Assembly (NCBI GenBank): GCA_964405405.1
Contig: CAYONT010000006.1
Location: forward strand, 1-64,000
Origin: CAMCYM01 sp964405405
Lineage (GTDB): Bacteria; Bacteroidota; Bacteroidia; Flavobacteriales_D; Sanyastnellaceae
DNA: 64,000 nt
Direction: 5' to 3'
Part shown: positions 43,306-52,409 of the stretch, piece by piece
Layout of the letters: the number at the start of each line of letters is the position of its first letter
Position numbering within the stretch: position 1 is the first letter of the stretch
Position numbers and translations under genes: made by a program
The notes under the pieces: model-generated
The model's input: the letters and a program-made list of their open reading frames with translations, nothing else
The model's database searches: none
Told to the model about the DNA's origin: nothing

Positions 43306-44379
43306 ATGGCCACCACTACGAGCACCAAGCGCACCCCAACGCAACCCGCGACCGCGAAGAAGAACGGTTCGAAGCAAACAGAAACCGCTCCTTCGGTCCC
43401 CCACAGCCGGGAAGTTTATGCCCGCTGGTTCCGCGACATGTACCTCATGCGGAAGTTCGAGGAACGTTGCGGCCAGCTCTACATCCAGCAGAAATTCGGT
43501 GGATTCTGTCACCTCTACATCGGACAAGAAGCCATCCTCGCGGGCATGGTGGAGGCCATTCGGCCCACCGATCGGGTCATCACCGCCTACCGTGACCATG
43601 CCCATCCCATCGCCATGGGAACCGATCCCCGGCTGGTGATGGCCGAGCTCTTCGGCAAGCGCACCGGCACGAGCAAGGGGAAGGGCGGGTCGATGCATAT
43701 GTTCGACAAGGAGCGCAACCTCTTCGGTGGTCACGGCATTGTCGGAGGCCAAATCGGACTCGGCGCGGGCATCGCTTTCGCGGACAAGTACCGCAAGGAG
43801 GACCACGTCACGCTCTGTTTCTTCGGGGACGGCGCTGCGCGTCAGGGCATGCTCCACGAGACGTTCAACATGGCCATGACCTGGAAACTCCCTGTGATTT
43901 TCGTGGTGGAGAACAACAAATACGCCATGGGCACCTCGGTCGAGCGGACTTCCAACGTGACCGACTTGTCCCTCTTGGGCGCTAGCTACGCCATGCCATC
44001 GGAAACAGTAGACGGTATGTCCCCCGAAGCGGTTTGCGCCGCATTCCAGCGGGCCGCAGCGCGCGGACGGGCAGGCGAGGGCCCCACCTTGCTCGACATT
44101 CAGACCTACCGTTACAAGGGGCACTCGATGTCGGATCCTCAGAAATACCGGACGAAGGAAGAAGTCAATGCCTTCCAGGACCGTGACCCCATTGAGCACG
44201 TTCGGGGCGTATTGCTGGCCCAAGGCTGGGCCACCGAGGCAGCCCTGAAGGACGTTGAGCAAGAAGTGAAGGACCTGGTGGAAGAATGCATCCGATTTGC
44301 AGAGGAGAGCCCACTCCCCGAAGCCCACGAGTTGTACGAAGACGTATACTCTGACCCATACCCCTTTGTCCGGGATTGA
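43306..44379 (+). CDS. pdhA: Pyruvate dehydrogenase E1 component, alpha subunit
   Basis: E1 alpha with E1 beta decarboxylates pyruvate using thiamine diphosphate. The 357-residue product has a low-complexity Thr/Lys-rich N-terminal leader of about 30 residues, then FCHLYIGQEAILAG, AYRDHAHPIAMG and GGSMHMFD. The thiamine-diphosphate motif runs from GDGAARQG to ENNKYAMGTS. The phosphorylation-loop region reads TYRYKGHSMSDP. The start at 43306 follows a purine-rich site. The E1 beta gene is not next to it; pdhC follows after 62 bp, an arrangement known in Flavobacteria where pdhB lies elsewhere. Confidence 0.95.
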   Translation: MATTTSTKRTPTQPATAKKNGSKQTETAPSVPHSREVYARWFRDMYLMRKFEERCGQLYIQQKFGGFCHLYIGQEAILAGMVEAIRPTDRVITAYRDHAHPIAMGTDPRLVMAELFGKRTGTSKGKGGSMHMFDKERNLFGGHGIVGGQIGLGAGIAFADKYRKEDHVTLCFFGDGAARQGMLHETFNMAMTWKLPVIFVVENNKYAMGTSVERTSNVTDLSLLGASYAMPSETVDGMSPEAVCAAFQRAAARGRAGEGPTLLDIQTYRYKGHSMSDPQKYRTKEEVNAFQDRDPIEHVRGVLLAQGWATEAALKDVEQEVKDLVEECIRFAEESPLPEAHELYEDVYSDPYPFVRD

Positions 44380-44441
44380 TGCTTCTCCCCATCCAAATTC
44401 CGAAACGCTGAATCGCTGAAACGCAACCACAAAACGAGACC

Positions 44442-45764
44442 ATGGCCGAGATCATTCGAATGCCCAAGTTGAGCGACACCATGACCGAAGGGGTCGTTGC
44501 CACGTGGCTCAAACAGGTAGGAGACGTTGTTGCAAGTGGAGAATTGCTCGCCGAAATCGAGACCGACAAGGCGACCATGGAGTTCGAGTCGTTCCACGAC
44601 GGGGTTCTTCTGCACATTGGCGTACCCGCTGGGGGGGCTGCCCCGGTGGACAGTTTGCTGTGCATCATTGGAGCCGCGGGCGAGGACATCGCGGGTTTGC
44701 TCGCGGGCGATGCTGCACCGGTTTCCCAGGCGGCGGCCGCTCCTACTCCGGCGCCAGCAGCCGCAACGGTTCCCGCTGCGGTGCCCGCCCCGGTTGTGGC
44801 CCCGGCCCCGGTTGTCGCCCCGACCCCGGTTGTGGCCGTCGCTTCGGCTCCAGCCCTTTCCCCCGCTCCCGCGTTGGCTGCCGCGGCGACAGCCGTCCCA
44901 GCACAAGTCGGTATGGATGGTCGCATCAAAGTCAGCCCCTTGGCCCGCAAGTTGGCTGAGGCAAAGGGCCTGGCCATCCACCAAATTCCAGGTTCGGGAG
45001 AAGGCGGCCGCATCGTCAAGCGCGATGTGGAGTCCTTCCAGCCCGCCGTTCATCCGGCGGTCACTGCCGGAACCGCAGGGGTGGAGCACTTCACGGAAGT
45101 GCCTGTCTCCCAGATGCGGAAGACCATTGCCCGCAGGTTGGCCGAGAGCAAGTTCAGTGCGCCGCACTTCTATCTGTCCCTGACCATCGACATGGACAAC
45201 GCCATCGCCGCCCGGGCGCAGATGAACGCGGCTGCGTCAGTCAAGGTCAGCTTCAATGACTTGGTGGTCAAGGCGACCGCTCTCGCGCTCAGGAAGCACC
45301 CGGCTGTCAACAGCGCATGGCTCGGCGACCGGATTCGATACAACGAACACGTGCACATCGGGGTGGCCGTCGCGGTTGAGGATGGCTTGCTGGTGCCCGT
45401 AGTTCGCCACGCCGATGGAAAATCCTTGACCCAGATCAACCAGGAGGTCAAGGACTACGCTGCCCGAGCCAAGGACAAGAAGTTGCAACCCGCGGATTGG
45501 GAAGGCAACACCTTCACCATTTCTAACTTGGGGATGTTTGGCATCGATTCGTTCACGGCCATCATCAATCCGCCTGATGCTTGCATCTTGGCGGTGGGGG
45601 GCATTCAGCAGGTGCCTGTGGTGAAGAATGGGGCCGTGGTGCCAGGCAACACGATGACCGTAACGCTCAGCTGCGACCACCGGGTGGTCGATGGGGCAAC
45701 GGGTGCTGCGTTCCTGGCGCAACTGAAAGCATACTTGGAGCAGCCGGTGACGATGCTCGTGTGA
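44442..45764 (+). CDS. pdhC: Pyruvate dehydrogenase E2, dihydrolipoamide acetyltransferase
   Basis: E2 transfers the acetyl group to CoA and forms the complex core. The 440-residue protein has a single lipoyl domain (residues 1-80) with lipoyl-lysine Lys43 in ETDKATMEF and an Ala/Pro/Val-rich flexible linker with repeated APVVAP units. The peripheral subunit-binding domain follows (SPLARKLAEAKGLAIHQIPGSG). The catalytic domain ends with SCDHRVVDGATGAAF and catalytic His413. One lipoyl domain rather than two is a minor variation. It is 4 bp upstream of recG. Confidence 0.96.
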   Translation: MAEIIRMPKLSDTMTEGVVATWLKQVGDVVASGELLAEIETDKATMEFESFHDGVLLHIGVPAGGAAPVDSLLCIIGAAGEDIAGLLAGDAAPVSQAAAAPTPAPAAATVPAAVPAPVVAPAPVVAPTPVVAVASAPALSPAPALAAAATAVPAQVGMDGRIKVSPLARKLAEAKGLAIHQIPGSGEGGRIVKRDVESFQPAVHPAVTAGTAGVEHFTEVPVSQMRKTIARRLAESKFSAPHFYLSLTIDMDNAIAARAQMNAAASVKVSFNDLVVKATALALRKHPAVNSAWLGDRIRYNEHVHIGVAVAVEDGLLVPVVRHADGKSLTQINQEVKDYAARAKDKKLQPADWEGNTFTISNLGMFGIDSFTAIINPPDACILAVGGIQQVPVVKNGAVVPGNTMTVTLSCDHRVVDGATGAAFLAQLKAYLEQPVTMLV

Positions 45765-45768
45765 GCCC

Positions 45769-47883
45769 ATGTCGGGTCCGTTGCGTTCCTTGGACACGCC
45801 GGTGCACTTTTTGAAGGGCGTCGGTCCCCAACGGGCGGAGTGGCTGCGCGAGGAACTGGGCATTGACACTGCGGGGGATCTCTTGGAGATGCTCCCCTTC
45901 CGCTACGAGGATCGGTCCAAGTTCCTGCAAATTGCTCATTTGCAGTCGGATGTAGCTGCAGTCCAAATCCGGGGCAAAATTGTCCAATGCACGGAGGTGA
46001 CCGGAAAGGGGGGCGGGAAGCGTCTCGTGGCCCAATTGCGGGACGAAACGGGGATGTTGGAGCTGGTCTGGTTCAAAGGCATCCGTTGGATCCAAAAGTC
46101 CTTGCCGCAGCAGGAGGAGGTGGTGGTGTTTGGGAAGCCGGCGTGGTTTGGGGGGAGGTGGAACGTGAGCCACCCCGAGGTGGAACGGTGGTCCCAGTTT
46201 GAAGCTCGGCAAGGATTGGGGTTGCAACCGGTCTACAGCACCACGGAGCGCCTGTCCTCGCGTGGGCTGGGTTCGCAGGGTCTGGCAAGGCTGATACGTG
46301 GCGTCTTGTCCGACCCCGGTTTCGAGATTCCTGAGTCTCTGCCGGCTGCTTGGCTGGCGGAATGGGGATTCCCATCTCGTTCGGAAGCTTTCCGGACTGC
46401 CCATGCGCCTTCCGACGCGGCTTCATTGGAGCAGGCCTTGCGTCGGTTGCGTTGGGAGGAGTTGTTTTTCATGCAGTGGTCGCTAGGCAAGCGAAAGCGG
46501 GCCATGACGCAAGGCATGGCGGGGGTCCGGTTCGAGCGGGTCGGGGAGTTGGTGAATCGGTTTTATGCGCACCACCTGCCTTTTGCATTGACAGGGGCAC
46601 AGAAACGGGTGATCAAGGAGATCCGTGCCGATGTGAACACGGGACACCACATGAACCGGTTGTTGCAGGGGGATGTCGGCAGCGGAAAGACCGTGGTGGC
46701 TCTGTTGGTAGCCCTGTTGGCTGCCGACAACGGATTCCAAACCTGCCTCATGGCGCCGACGGAGATCCTGGCGAACCAGCATTATGCTTCGTTCCGGGAG
46801 TTGCTGGCGGGCATGCCAGTGGAGGTCGCCCTGTTGACGGGTTCCGTCAAGCCGTCGGCACGGCGGCCTATTTTGGAGGGTTTGGCAGGGGGAACGGTCC
46901 ATCTGGTGATTGGCACGCATGCCTTGATTGAGCCCGTGGTTCAGTTTCGGAACCTGGGTTTGGCCATCATCGACGAACAACATCGCTTCGGGGTGCAACA
47001 ACGGGCCCGGCTGTGGGCGAAGGCTGCGGTGCCCCCGCACGTGCTGGTGATGACGGCGACGCCCATTCCCCGGACACTGGCCATGACGGCTTACGGCGAT
47101 TTGGATGTCAGCGTGATCGATGAGTTGCCTCCAGGGCGCAAACCCATTCGCACGGTGCATCGCACGGATGCCGCGCGCATGGGGGTTTTTCAGTTTTTGG
47201 AAGAGGAGATGGCGCGTGGACGCCAAGTGTATGTGGTGTACCCCTTGATTGAGGAGAGTGCCACGCTGGATCACAAGGACCTCATGGACGGTTACGAGTC
47301 CCTTTCCCGTCGTTTTCCGCTCCCGGATTATCGAATCAGCATCGTTCACGGCCGCATGCGTCCAGAGGACAAGGACCAGGAAATGCAGCGGTTTCAATCG
47401 GGACTGACCCAAATTTTGGTAGCGACAACGGTGATCGAGGTGGGGGTGAATGTCCCCAACGCCTCGGTGATGGTGGTAGAGAGTGCCGAGCGCTTCGGGC
47501 TGGCCCAGTTACACCAGTTGCGTGGGCGGGTGGGAAGGGGGGCCGAGCAGAGTTTCTGCATCCTCATGACCCGGGAGGAACTGAGTCGAGATGCCCGATT
47601 GCGGATGGAAACCATGTGCCGAACGACAGATGGTTTCGAGATCGCGGAGGTGGACATGGAGTTGCGGGGACCGGGGGACTTGATGGGCACGCAGCAATCG
47701 GGTGTGCCGGACTTGAAGATGGCGGATTTGATGCGGGATCGGGATTTGCTCATGGTGGCTCGGCAGGTGGTGATGGATTTGTTGGATCGGGATCCTGATT
47801 GGATGTTGCCGGAGCATGCGGTTTTGCAGGACGCGTTTCAAAGGGTGCGCACCCGTCGGTCGGATTGGAGCAGGATTTCTTGA
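45769..47883 (+). CDS. recG: ATP-dependent DNA helicase RecG
   Basis: RecG remodels stalled replication forks and branched recombination intermediates. The 704-residue product has an N-terminal wedge/OB domain (MLPFRYEDRSKF, RGKIVQCTE). Helicase motif I is LLQGDVGSGKTVVAL with Lys307, motif II is IDEQHRFG, and motif III is MTATPIPRTLAM. Motifs V-VI are ATTVIEVGVNVPNA and QLRGRVGRG. The C-terminal TRG-like region FEIAEVDMELRGPGDLMGTQQSG is intact. The start MSGPLRSLDTPVHFLKGVGP is standard. It follows pdhC directly, so read-through from pdhA is likely. Confidence 0.96.
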   Translation: MSGPLRSLDTPVHFLKGVGPQRAEWLREELGIDTAGDLLEMLPFRYEDRSKFLQIAHLQSDVAAVQIRGKIVQCTEVTGKGGGKRLVAQLRDETGMLELVWFKGIRWIQKSLPQQEEVVVFGKPAWFGGRWNVSHPEVERWSQFEARQGLGLQPVYSTTERLSSRGLGSQGLARLIRGVLSDPGFEIPESLPAAWLAEWGFPSRSEAFRTAHAPSDAASLEQALRRLRWEELFFMQWSLGKRKRAMTQGMAGVRFERVGELVNRFYAHHLPFALTGAQKRVIKEIRADVNTGHHMNRLLQGDVGSGKTVVALLVALLAADNGFQTCLMAPTEILANQHYASFRELLAGMPVEVALLTGSVKPSARRPILEGLAGGTVHLVIGTHALIEPVVQFRNLGLAIIDEQHRFGVQQRARLWAKAAVPPHVLVMTATPIPRTLAMTAYGDLDVSVIDELPPGRKPIRTVHRTDAARMGVFQFLEEEMARGRQVYVVYPLIEESATLDHKDLMDGYESLSRRFPLPDYRISIVHGRMRPEDKDQEMQRFQSGLTQILVATTVIEVGVNVPNASVMVVESAERFGLAQLHQLRGRVGRGAEQSFCILMTREELSRDARLRMETMCRTTDGFEIAEVDMELRGPGDLMGTQQSGVPDLKMADLMRDRDLLMVARQVVMDLLDRDPDWMLPEHAVLQDAFQRVRTRRSDWSRIS

Positions 47884-47893
47884 ACTTCGCCAC

Positions 47894-49966
47894 ATGAAAT
47901 CGGGATTTCTGGGATGGTTGTTGGCTGGGTTGGTGGCTGCCTCACTCGCGGCATGGGCGTTGGGTCGTTTGCAAACGCGGGTGCCCGTAGCCGATGCGAC
48001 CGATTGGATGGGGGATGGATTCACGGTTTGGGAGCAATGGGATGGACGGGCGGCCCGGTGGATTCCCTATCCGTGGTTGGAGGCCCGGTCGGGTTCGTTG
48101 GCCTGGGAGGGGGAGTGGCTGGCCTTGGGCGCAGTGGAGGATGCAGGAGGATTGGGCATCGCAGCGGATTGGCGTGCAGCCGATGCGCAAGGAGTGGCGG
48201 GTGTTCGGCAGGTGGAGGCGTGGAATTCGGTCGCTGTGACTCGGTTCCGGGGGGATTCAGCCGGCGTGGAACTCTGGCATATTTTTCCGCCGGAGAAGAT
48301 GGATTTGGACCAGGTAGCGGGGTGGGTCTTGGCCCCAGGGTGGGAAGCCCGCGTTTCTCGGGGCGGCATCTTGTTGGGGACTGAGGCTGCTTGGACCCGT
48401 TTCTCGGACGTTCCGGGCGAGATGGCAGCAGCCTGGCATGGTCGGCGGCATGGCTACCACCGGTTGCAACGCACGGACGCTGCGGGTGGCGTCTTTTGGG
48501 CCAGTTTCTTTGCCCCCATGGAGGAATCGGGTCGTTGGGGGGCCTGGACGGGGACCGAATGGCAGGGTGGAATGGAGGTGGATGCTGACCCTGGGGCGGC
48601 CGTTTTGCCATCGGAATGGACTTTTTTAACTGGGGGGACTCGTGAGGATTGGGCATCCATTCGCATCCGGCGGGAGGATGTTCATGGGCCGGAACCCGAT
48701 ACCTTGCTGGTGGGCCGTTGGAACGGGACGGTGGCAACGCTTCGTGCCCAAGCTGGGGGGACGATCCATTGTTGGGGTTGGAGCGATACCGTGGGGTTGG
48801 CGGAGGCCTACGCTGGCTGGGGACTTCGGCCCGACAGCCTGGGGGCACGCTATGCGGTCCAGCGGGATGGTTTGGTCCGCTGGGATGGCACAGAGGAAGA
48901 GGTACGGCGGAATCGCGCAAGCTGGGAAGCTTGGCGGGCCCAGGATTTGGGTGCGAACGTGGATGCGGGATTTGAACAAAAGGACGGTTGGTGGTGGGAC
49001 GGCGAGCGAACTTGGGGAGGAAGCTTGCGCCCTGGGGGACGCATGGCATGGACCACGGCCACTTCCGATGGCGGCGGCCGGGGAGGACAGGCCGTGGCTT
49101 CCGTCTTGCCTCCGGTGCTGGAACCTGCGGTCGATTCGACGGAAACGGAGCAGGAAGTGGCCCCATCGGCGGAGAACCGAGCCATGGGCACGGTGCGCAA
49201 CCACCGGACCGGTGGAACCATGACCTGCCGCTGGGAATCGGGGCAGATTCGAGCGCGTGAGGGGGAGGTGGAGGTTTGGACGGTAGCAGCACCCGAAAAG
49301 GCTCCTCCTTTCCACCGGGTGTTTGAAGTGGACCTTTACCGGAATGGAAAGTTCCAAACCGCCTACGCCCAACCCAACTCAGGTTTACACTTGGTGGATG
49401 TTTTGGGCCGGGAGGCCACCGGTTTCCCTTTGCGTTCGGGTTCATCCCGCGTCACGGCGTGGTGGGTGGCTGATTATGACCGTGACCAGCAGTTTCGGTT
49501 CCTGGTGGCTTTTGAGGATGGTTCGCTGAAGAATTGGCGAGATGAAGGCCAGCCCACACCCGGCTGGAATTTCCAACCCTCCTCGCATGGTGCCATCACC
49601 TACTTGGAGCCCATTCGGGTGGGCAGCAAAGATTACCTGTTTGCGGGCCACCGGGATGGCTTTGTTCGACTCCTGAGTCGGTCCGGAGAAGACCGAGCGA
49701 CCACTGCGGTCCGTGTCCCTTCAGGTCAGGTGCCCGCCTTCCGGCTCGGGGCGACCATCGAGACTTCCACCGTGCTCTACTTCGACGCGGAAGGCGTGTT
49801 GCAGGAGCGTACGTTCGGAGACAACCGGGCTGTGGGATTGTCCGGAAAGGCAAAAGGGGACAGCGTGAGGCTGGAAGACACCGACGGCGACGGAAAACCC
49901 GAAGTCATCGTGATACAGGGCGGCAAGCGCAAGGTGTTCAACGCCCGGAACGAACCCGTGGGCTGA
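47894..49966 (+). CDS. Large conserved Bacteroidota protein, function unknown
   Basis: I cannot name this 690-residue protein. Residues 5-25 form a signal anchor (LGWLLAGLVAASLAAWALG). The middle is Trp/Gly-rich with no known motif. The C-terminal 180 residues resemble a segment I recognise from uncharacterised Bacteroidota proteins: FEVDLYRNGKFQTAYAQPN, VDVLGREATGFPL, GWNFQPSSHGAI and KDYLFAGHRDGFVRLL. These blade-like strands suggest a beta-propeller. A late DTDGDGKPEVIVIQGG is an integrin-type calcium loop. The start at 47894 lies 10 bp after recG. A periplasmic or surface location is likely; activity is unknown. Confidence 0.7.
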   Translation: MKSGFLGWLLAGLVAASLAAWALGRLQTRVPVADATDWMGDGFTVWEQWDGRAARWIPYPWLEARSGSLAWEGEWLALGAVEDAGGLGIAADWRAADAQGVAGVRQVEAWNSVAVTRFRGDSAGVELWHIFPPEKMDLDQVAGWVLAPGWEARVSRGGILLGTEAAWTRFSDVPGEMAAAWHGRRHGYHRLQRTDAAGGVFWASFFAPMEESGRWGAWTGTEWQGGMEVDADPGAAVLPSEWTFLTGGTREDWASIRIRREDVHGPEPDTLLVGRWNGTVATLRAQAGGTIHCWGWSDTVGLAEAYAGWGLRPDSLGARYAVQRDGLVRWDGTEEEVRRNRASWEAWRAQDLGANVDAGFEQKDGWWWDGERTWGGSLRPGGRMAWTTATSDGGGRGGQAVASVLPPVLEPAVDSTETEQEVAPSAENRAMGTVRNHRTGGTMTCRWESGQIRAREGEVEVWTVAAPEKAPPFHRVFEVDLYRNGKFQTAYAQPNSGLHLVDVLGREATGFPLRSGSSRVTAWWVADYDRDQQFRFLVAFEDGSLKNWRDEGQPTPGWNFQPSSHGAITYLEPIRVGSKDYLFAGHRDGFVRLLSRSGEDRATTAVRVPSGQVPAFRLGATIETSTVLYFDAEGVLQERTFGDNRAVGLSGKAKGDSVRLEDTDGDGKPEVIVIQGGKRKVFNARNEPVG

Positions 49967-49995
49967 AGCCCAACAAGCGTTTCCTCCGTTACGGC

Positions 49996-51135
49996 TCAAC
50001 CCAGCACGCTGCGGCTGATGACAATGCGTTGCACCTCACTGGTGCCCTCATAAATCTGGGTAATCTTCGCGTCCCGCATGAGCCGCTCCACGTGGTACTC
50101 CTTCACATACCCGTATCCTCCGTGGATTTGAACGGCCTCCACCGTGGTGCGCATCGCTACCTCAGACGCATAGAGTTTTGCCATGCTGGAGGCCAAATCA
50201 TAATCCTCCCCCTGGTCCTTGAGCCAAGCCGCTTTGATCACCAAGTGCCGCGCGGCCTCAATTTGGGTCGCCATGTCGGCCAGCTTGAAAGCGATGGCTT
50301 GGTGTTTCGAGATCTCCTGACCAAAGGCTTTCCGCTGCTTGGAGTACGCCAAGGCCAGTTCATAGGCTCCCGAGGCGATGCCCAAGGCCTGCGCTGCGAT
50401 GCCGATGCGGCCCCCAGCCAGGGTTTTCATGGCGAACTTGAATCCGAAACCGTCTGCTCCGATCCGGTTCTCCTTCGGAACCTTGACGTCTTGAAACATG
50501 AGGGTGTGCGTGTCGCTGCCCCGAATTCCCAACTTGTCCTCCTTGGCTCCGACGATGAAACCCGGCATGCCCCGCTCGACGATGAGGGCGTTGATGCCCC
50601 GGTGGCCCAAGGCAGCATCCGTTTGGGCAATCACCAAGTACACCGAGGCTGAACTGCCGTTGGTGATCCAGTTCTTGGTGCCGTTGAGCAGGTAGTGGTC
50701 GCCCATGTCCACGGCGGTGGTTCGCTGGGAAGTGGCATCTGAACCGGCTTCGGGCTCCGAGAGGCAGAAGGCCCCAATTTTGGCGCCGGAAGCCAGCGGG
50801 ACCAAGTACTTCTGCTTTTGTTCCTCGGTTCCGAAGGCAGCCAATCCGTAACAAACCAAGGAGTTGTTCACGCTCATGCACACGCTAGCCGATGCGTCGA
50901 TCTTGGAGATTTCTTCCATGGCCAGCGCGTAGCTAACGGTGTCCATTCCCGAACCACCGTATGCGGTTTCGACCATCATGCCCATGAACCCAAGTTCCCC
51001 CAACTGCCTGATCTCCTCGGCAGGGAAACGTTGTTCGCGGTCCCGCTCGATGACTCCGGGCAGCAGGACGTTTTGGGCGAAGTCGCGGGCGGCGTCACGC
51101 ACCGCCAATTGTTCTTCCGTGAAATCGAAATTCAT
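49996..51135 (-). CDS. Acyl-CoA dehydrogenase (short/branched chain type)
   Basis: The 379-residue flavoenzyme matches short-chain acyl-CoA dehydrogenases, which introduce the alpha-beta double bond and pass electrons to ETF. FAD and substrate motifs are GAFCLSEPEAGSDATSQRTTA and NGTKNWITNGSSA. The C-terminal IYEGTSEVQR contains catalytic Glu363. QIHGGYGYVKEY, typical of the family, is present. The length is exact. A TATCTTCG -7 box lies 60 bases upstream. Chain-length specificity cannot be decided; no beta-oxidation partner genes are adjacent. Confidence 0.95.
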   Translation of the reverse strand: MNFDFTEEQLAVRDAARDFAQNVLLPGVIERDREQRFPAEEIRQLGELGFMGMMVETAYGGSGMDTVSYALAMEEISKIDASASVCMSVNNSLVCYGLAAFGTEEQKQKYLVPLASGAKIGAFCLSEPEAGSDATSQRTTAVDMGDHYLLNGTKNWITNGSSASVYLVIAQTDAALGHRGINALIVERGMPGFIVGAKEDKLGIRGSDTHTLMFQDVKVPKENRIGADGFGFKFAMKTLAGGRIGIAAQALGIASGAYELALAYSKQRKAFGQEISKHQAIAFKLADMATQIEAARHLVIKAAWLKDQGEDYDLASSMAKLYASEVAMRTTVEAVQIHGGYGYVKEYHVERLMRDAKITQIYEGTSEVQRIVISRSVLG

Positions 51136-51187
51136 TGTTCGTTCTGTCGGATGTTTGTCAACGGAGCCCGATGGCTCCGCTTCTGGA

Positions 51188-52351
51188 ATGGAACGCGAAG
51201 ATACACAGACGGGGACCGAAGCTACCCGCAGAGGACGAAAGAGGGTCTCGGTTTACCGGGTCTTGGGCATGATGAGCGGAACATCGCTGGATGGGATGGA
51301 TGCGGCCGTCTCCGAGTTCCGATTCGAACCGGGGGAGGGAGGTTCAGAGGGGGGGCGGTGGAGTGGGGAGATGCTGCAGTTCGAGGGGTGGACGTTTCCC
51401 GAGGAGTGGCGGGATCGTTTGGCCTGTTTGCCGCATGCGACGGCCTTGGAATGGCATCGGACGGCAGCGGAATGGAGCACTTGGTGTGGGCAGCAGGCCC
51501 GGGAACGGCTGGATCTGACGGGTGTGCAACTGGCTGGTTTTCATGGCCAAACCGTCTTCCATCAACCGGATCAGGGCTTCACAACGCAATTGGCTTCGGG
51601 CGCGCATCTGCACGCTGCGCTCGGGGGCATGCCGGTGGTCTGTGATTTCCGCTCTTTGGATGTGGCCTTGGGGGGGCAGGGAGCGCCTTTGGTCCCGTTG
51701 GTGGATGCGTTGCTGTTTTCGGATGTTCCGGCTTGTCTGAACCTGGGGGGATTCTCGAACATCAGTTTCACGGATGGCCGGGGGCAACGAATTGCCTGGG
51801 ATGTGGGACCCTGCAATCTCCTGCTGAACGCGTTAGCGGGCCGGTTGGGGGCGGATTGTGACCGGGATGGGCTGTGGGCGGCCGAGGGCACGGTCGATGC
51901 GGCGTTGTGGCGGGAGTGGATGGGGTTGCCGTACCATGGAGCGGTGGGGCCTCGGAGCTTGGGTCGGGAGTGGCTGGAGGCGCAGGTGCTGACGAAGTTG
52001 GAGGGCTGGGAGGGGGACCGCGGTGTACGGGACGCCTTGGCGACAGCGACGCACTATGTGGCCTCCACGGTGCGGGCCGCTGTGGCGGGCAGGACCACCT
52101 GGATCACAGGCGGCGGTGCCCACAACCGGTACCTCATGGCCTTGCTGGCCGCCCCGCCCGGCCCGCACCTCACCGGCCCCCCCGTGCCGATTGCGCCCGC
52201 CGCACAGCGCTGGATCGATGGCAAAGAGGCCCACGCCTTCGGCTTTTTGGCCCTGCGCCGCGCCCTGGGCCTCGAGACGGCCTGGCCCACTGTGACCGGG
52301 GCCAGCAGACCCTCTTGCGGCGGCGCGCTCTGGGGCCACTTCGTGCCCTGA
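51188..52351 (+). CDS. anmK: Anhydro-N-acetylmuramic acid kinase
   Basis: AnmK phosphorylates and opens 1,6-anhydro-MurNAc during cell-wall recycling. The sugar-kinase signature YRVLGMMSGTSLDGMDAA is near residue 22. Further motifs are LAGFHGQTVFHQP, VVCDFRSLDVALGGQGAPLVP, LNLGGFSNISF, WDVGPCNLLLN and TWITGGGAHNRYL. I choose ATG 51188 because the first beta strand needs the residues before MMSGTS and no other start codon lies between, giving 387 residues. This start overlaps the minus-strand promoter of the acyl-CoA dehydrogenase, so the two genes share a compact divergent control region. Confidence 0.93.
   Translation: MEREDTQTGTEATRRGRKRVSVYRVLGMMSGTSLDGMDAAVSEFRFEPGEGGSEGGRWSGEMLQFEGWTFPEEWRDRLACLPHATALEWHRTAAEWSTWCGQQARERLDLTGVQLAGFHGQTVFHQPDQGFTTQLASGAHLHAALGGMPVVCDFRSLDVALGGQGAPLVPLVDALLFSDVPACLNLGGFSNISFTDGRGQRIAWDVGPCNLLLNALAGRLGADCDRDGLWAAEGTVDAALWREWMGLPYHGAVGPRSLGREWLEAQVLTKLEGWEGDRGVRDALATATHYVASTVRAAVAGRTTWITGGGAHNRYLMALLAAPPGPHLTGPPVPIAPAAQRWIDGKEAHAFGFLALRRALGLETAWPTVTGASRPSCGGALWGHFVP
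51196..51203 (-). promoter_or_regulatory. Candidate -7 element of the acyl-CoA dehydrogenase promoter
   Basis: The minus strand reads TATCTTCG, 60 bases before the start codon at 51135. The box lies within the first codons of anmK as annotated. No clear -33 TTG is present. Confidence 0.4.
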
Positions 52352-52368
52352 ACTGCTCGCGCGCTTGC

Positions 52369-52376
52369 TATCTTCG
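52369..52376 (+). promoter_or_regulatory. Candidate -7 element of the amino-acid dehydrogenase promoter
   Basis: TATCTTCG lies 33 bases before the start at 52410 and 18 bases after the anmK stop, supporting separate transcription of the dehydrogenase. Confidence 0.4.
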
Positions 52377-52409
52377 CGCCGCGCCGCTCCCCAGGCGGCC
52401 CTGCGAACG

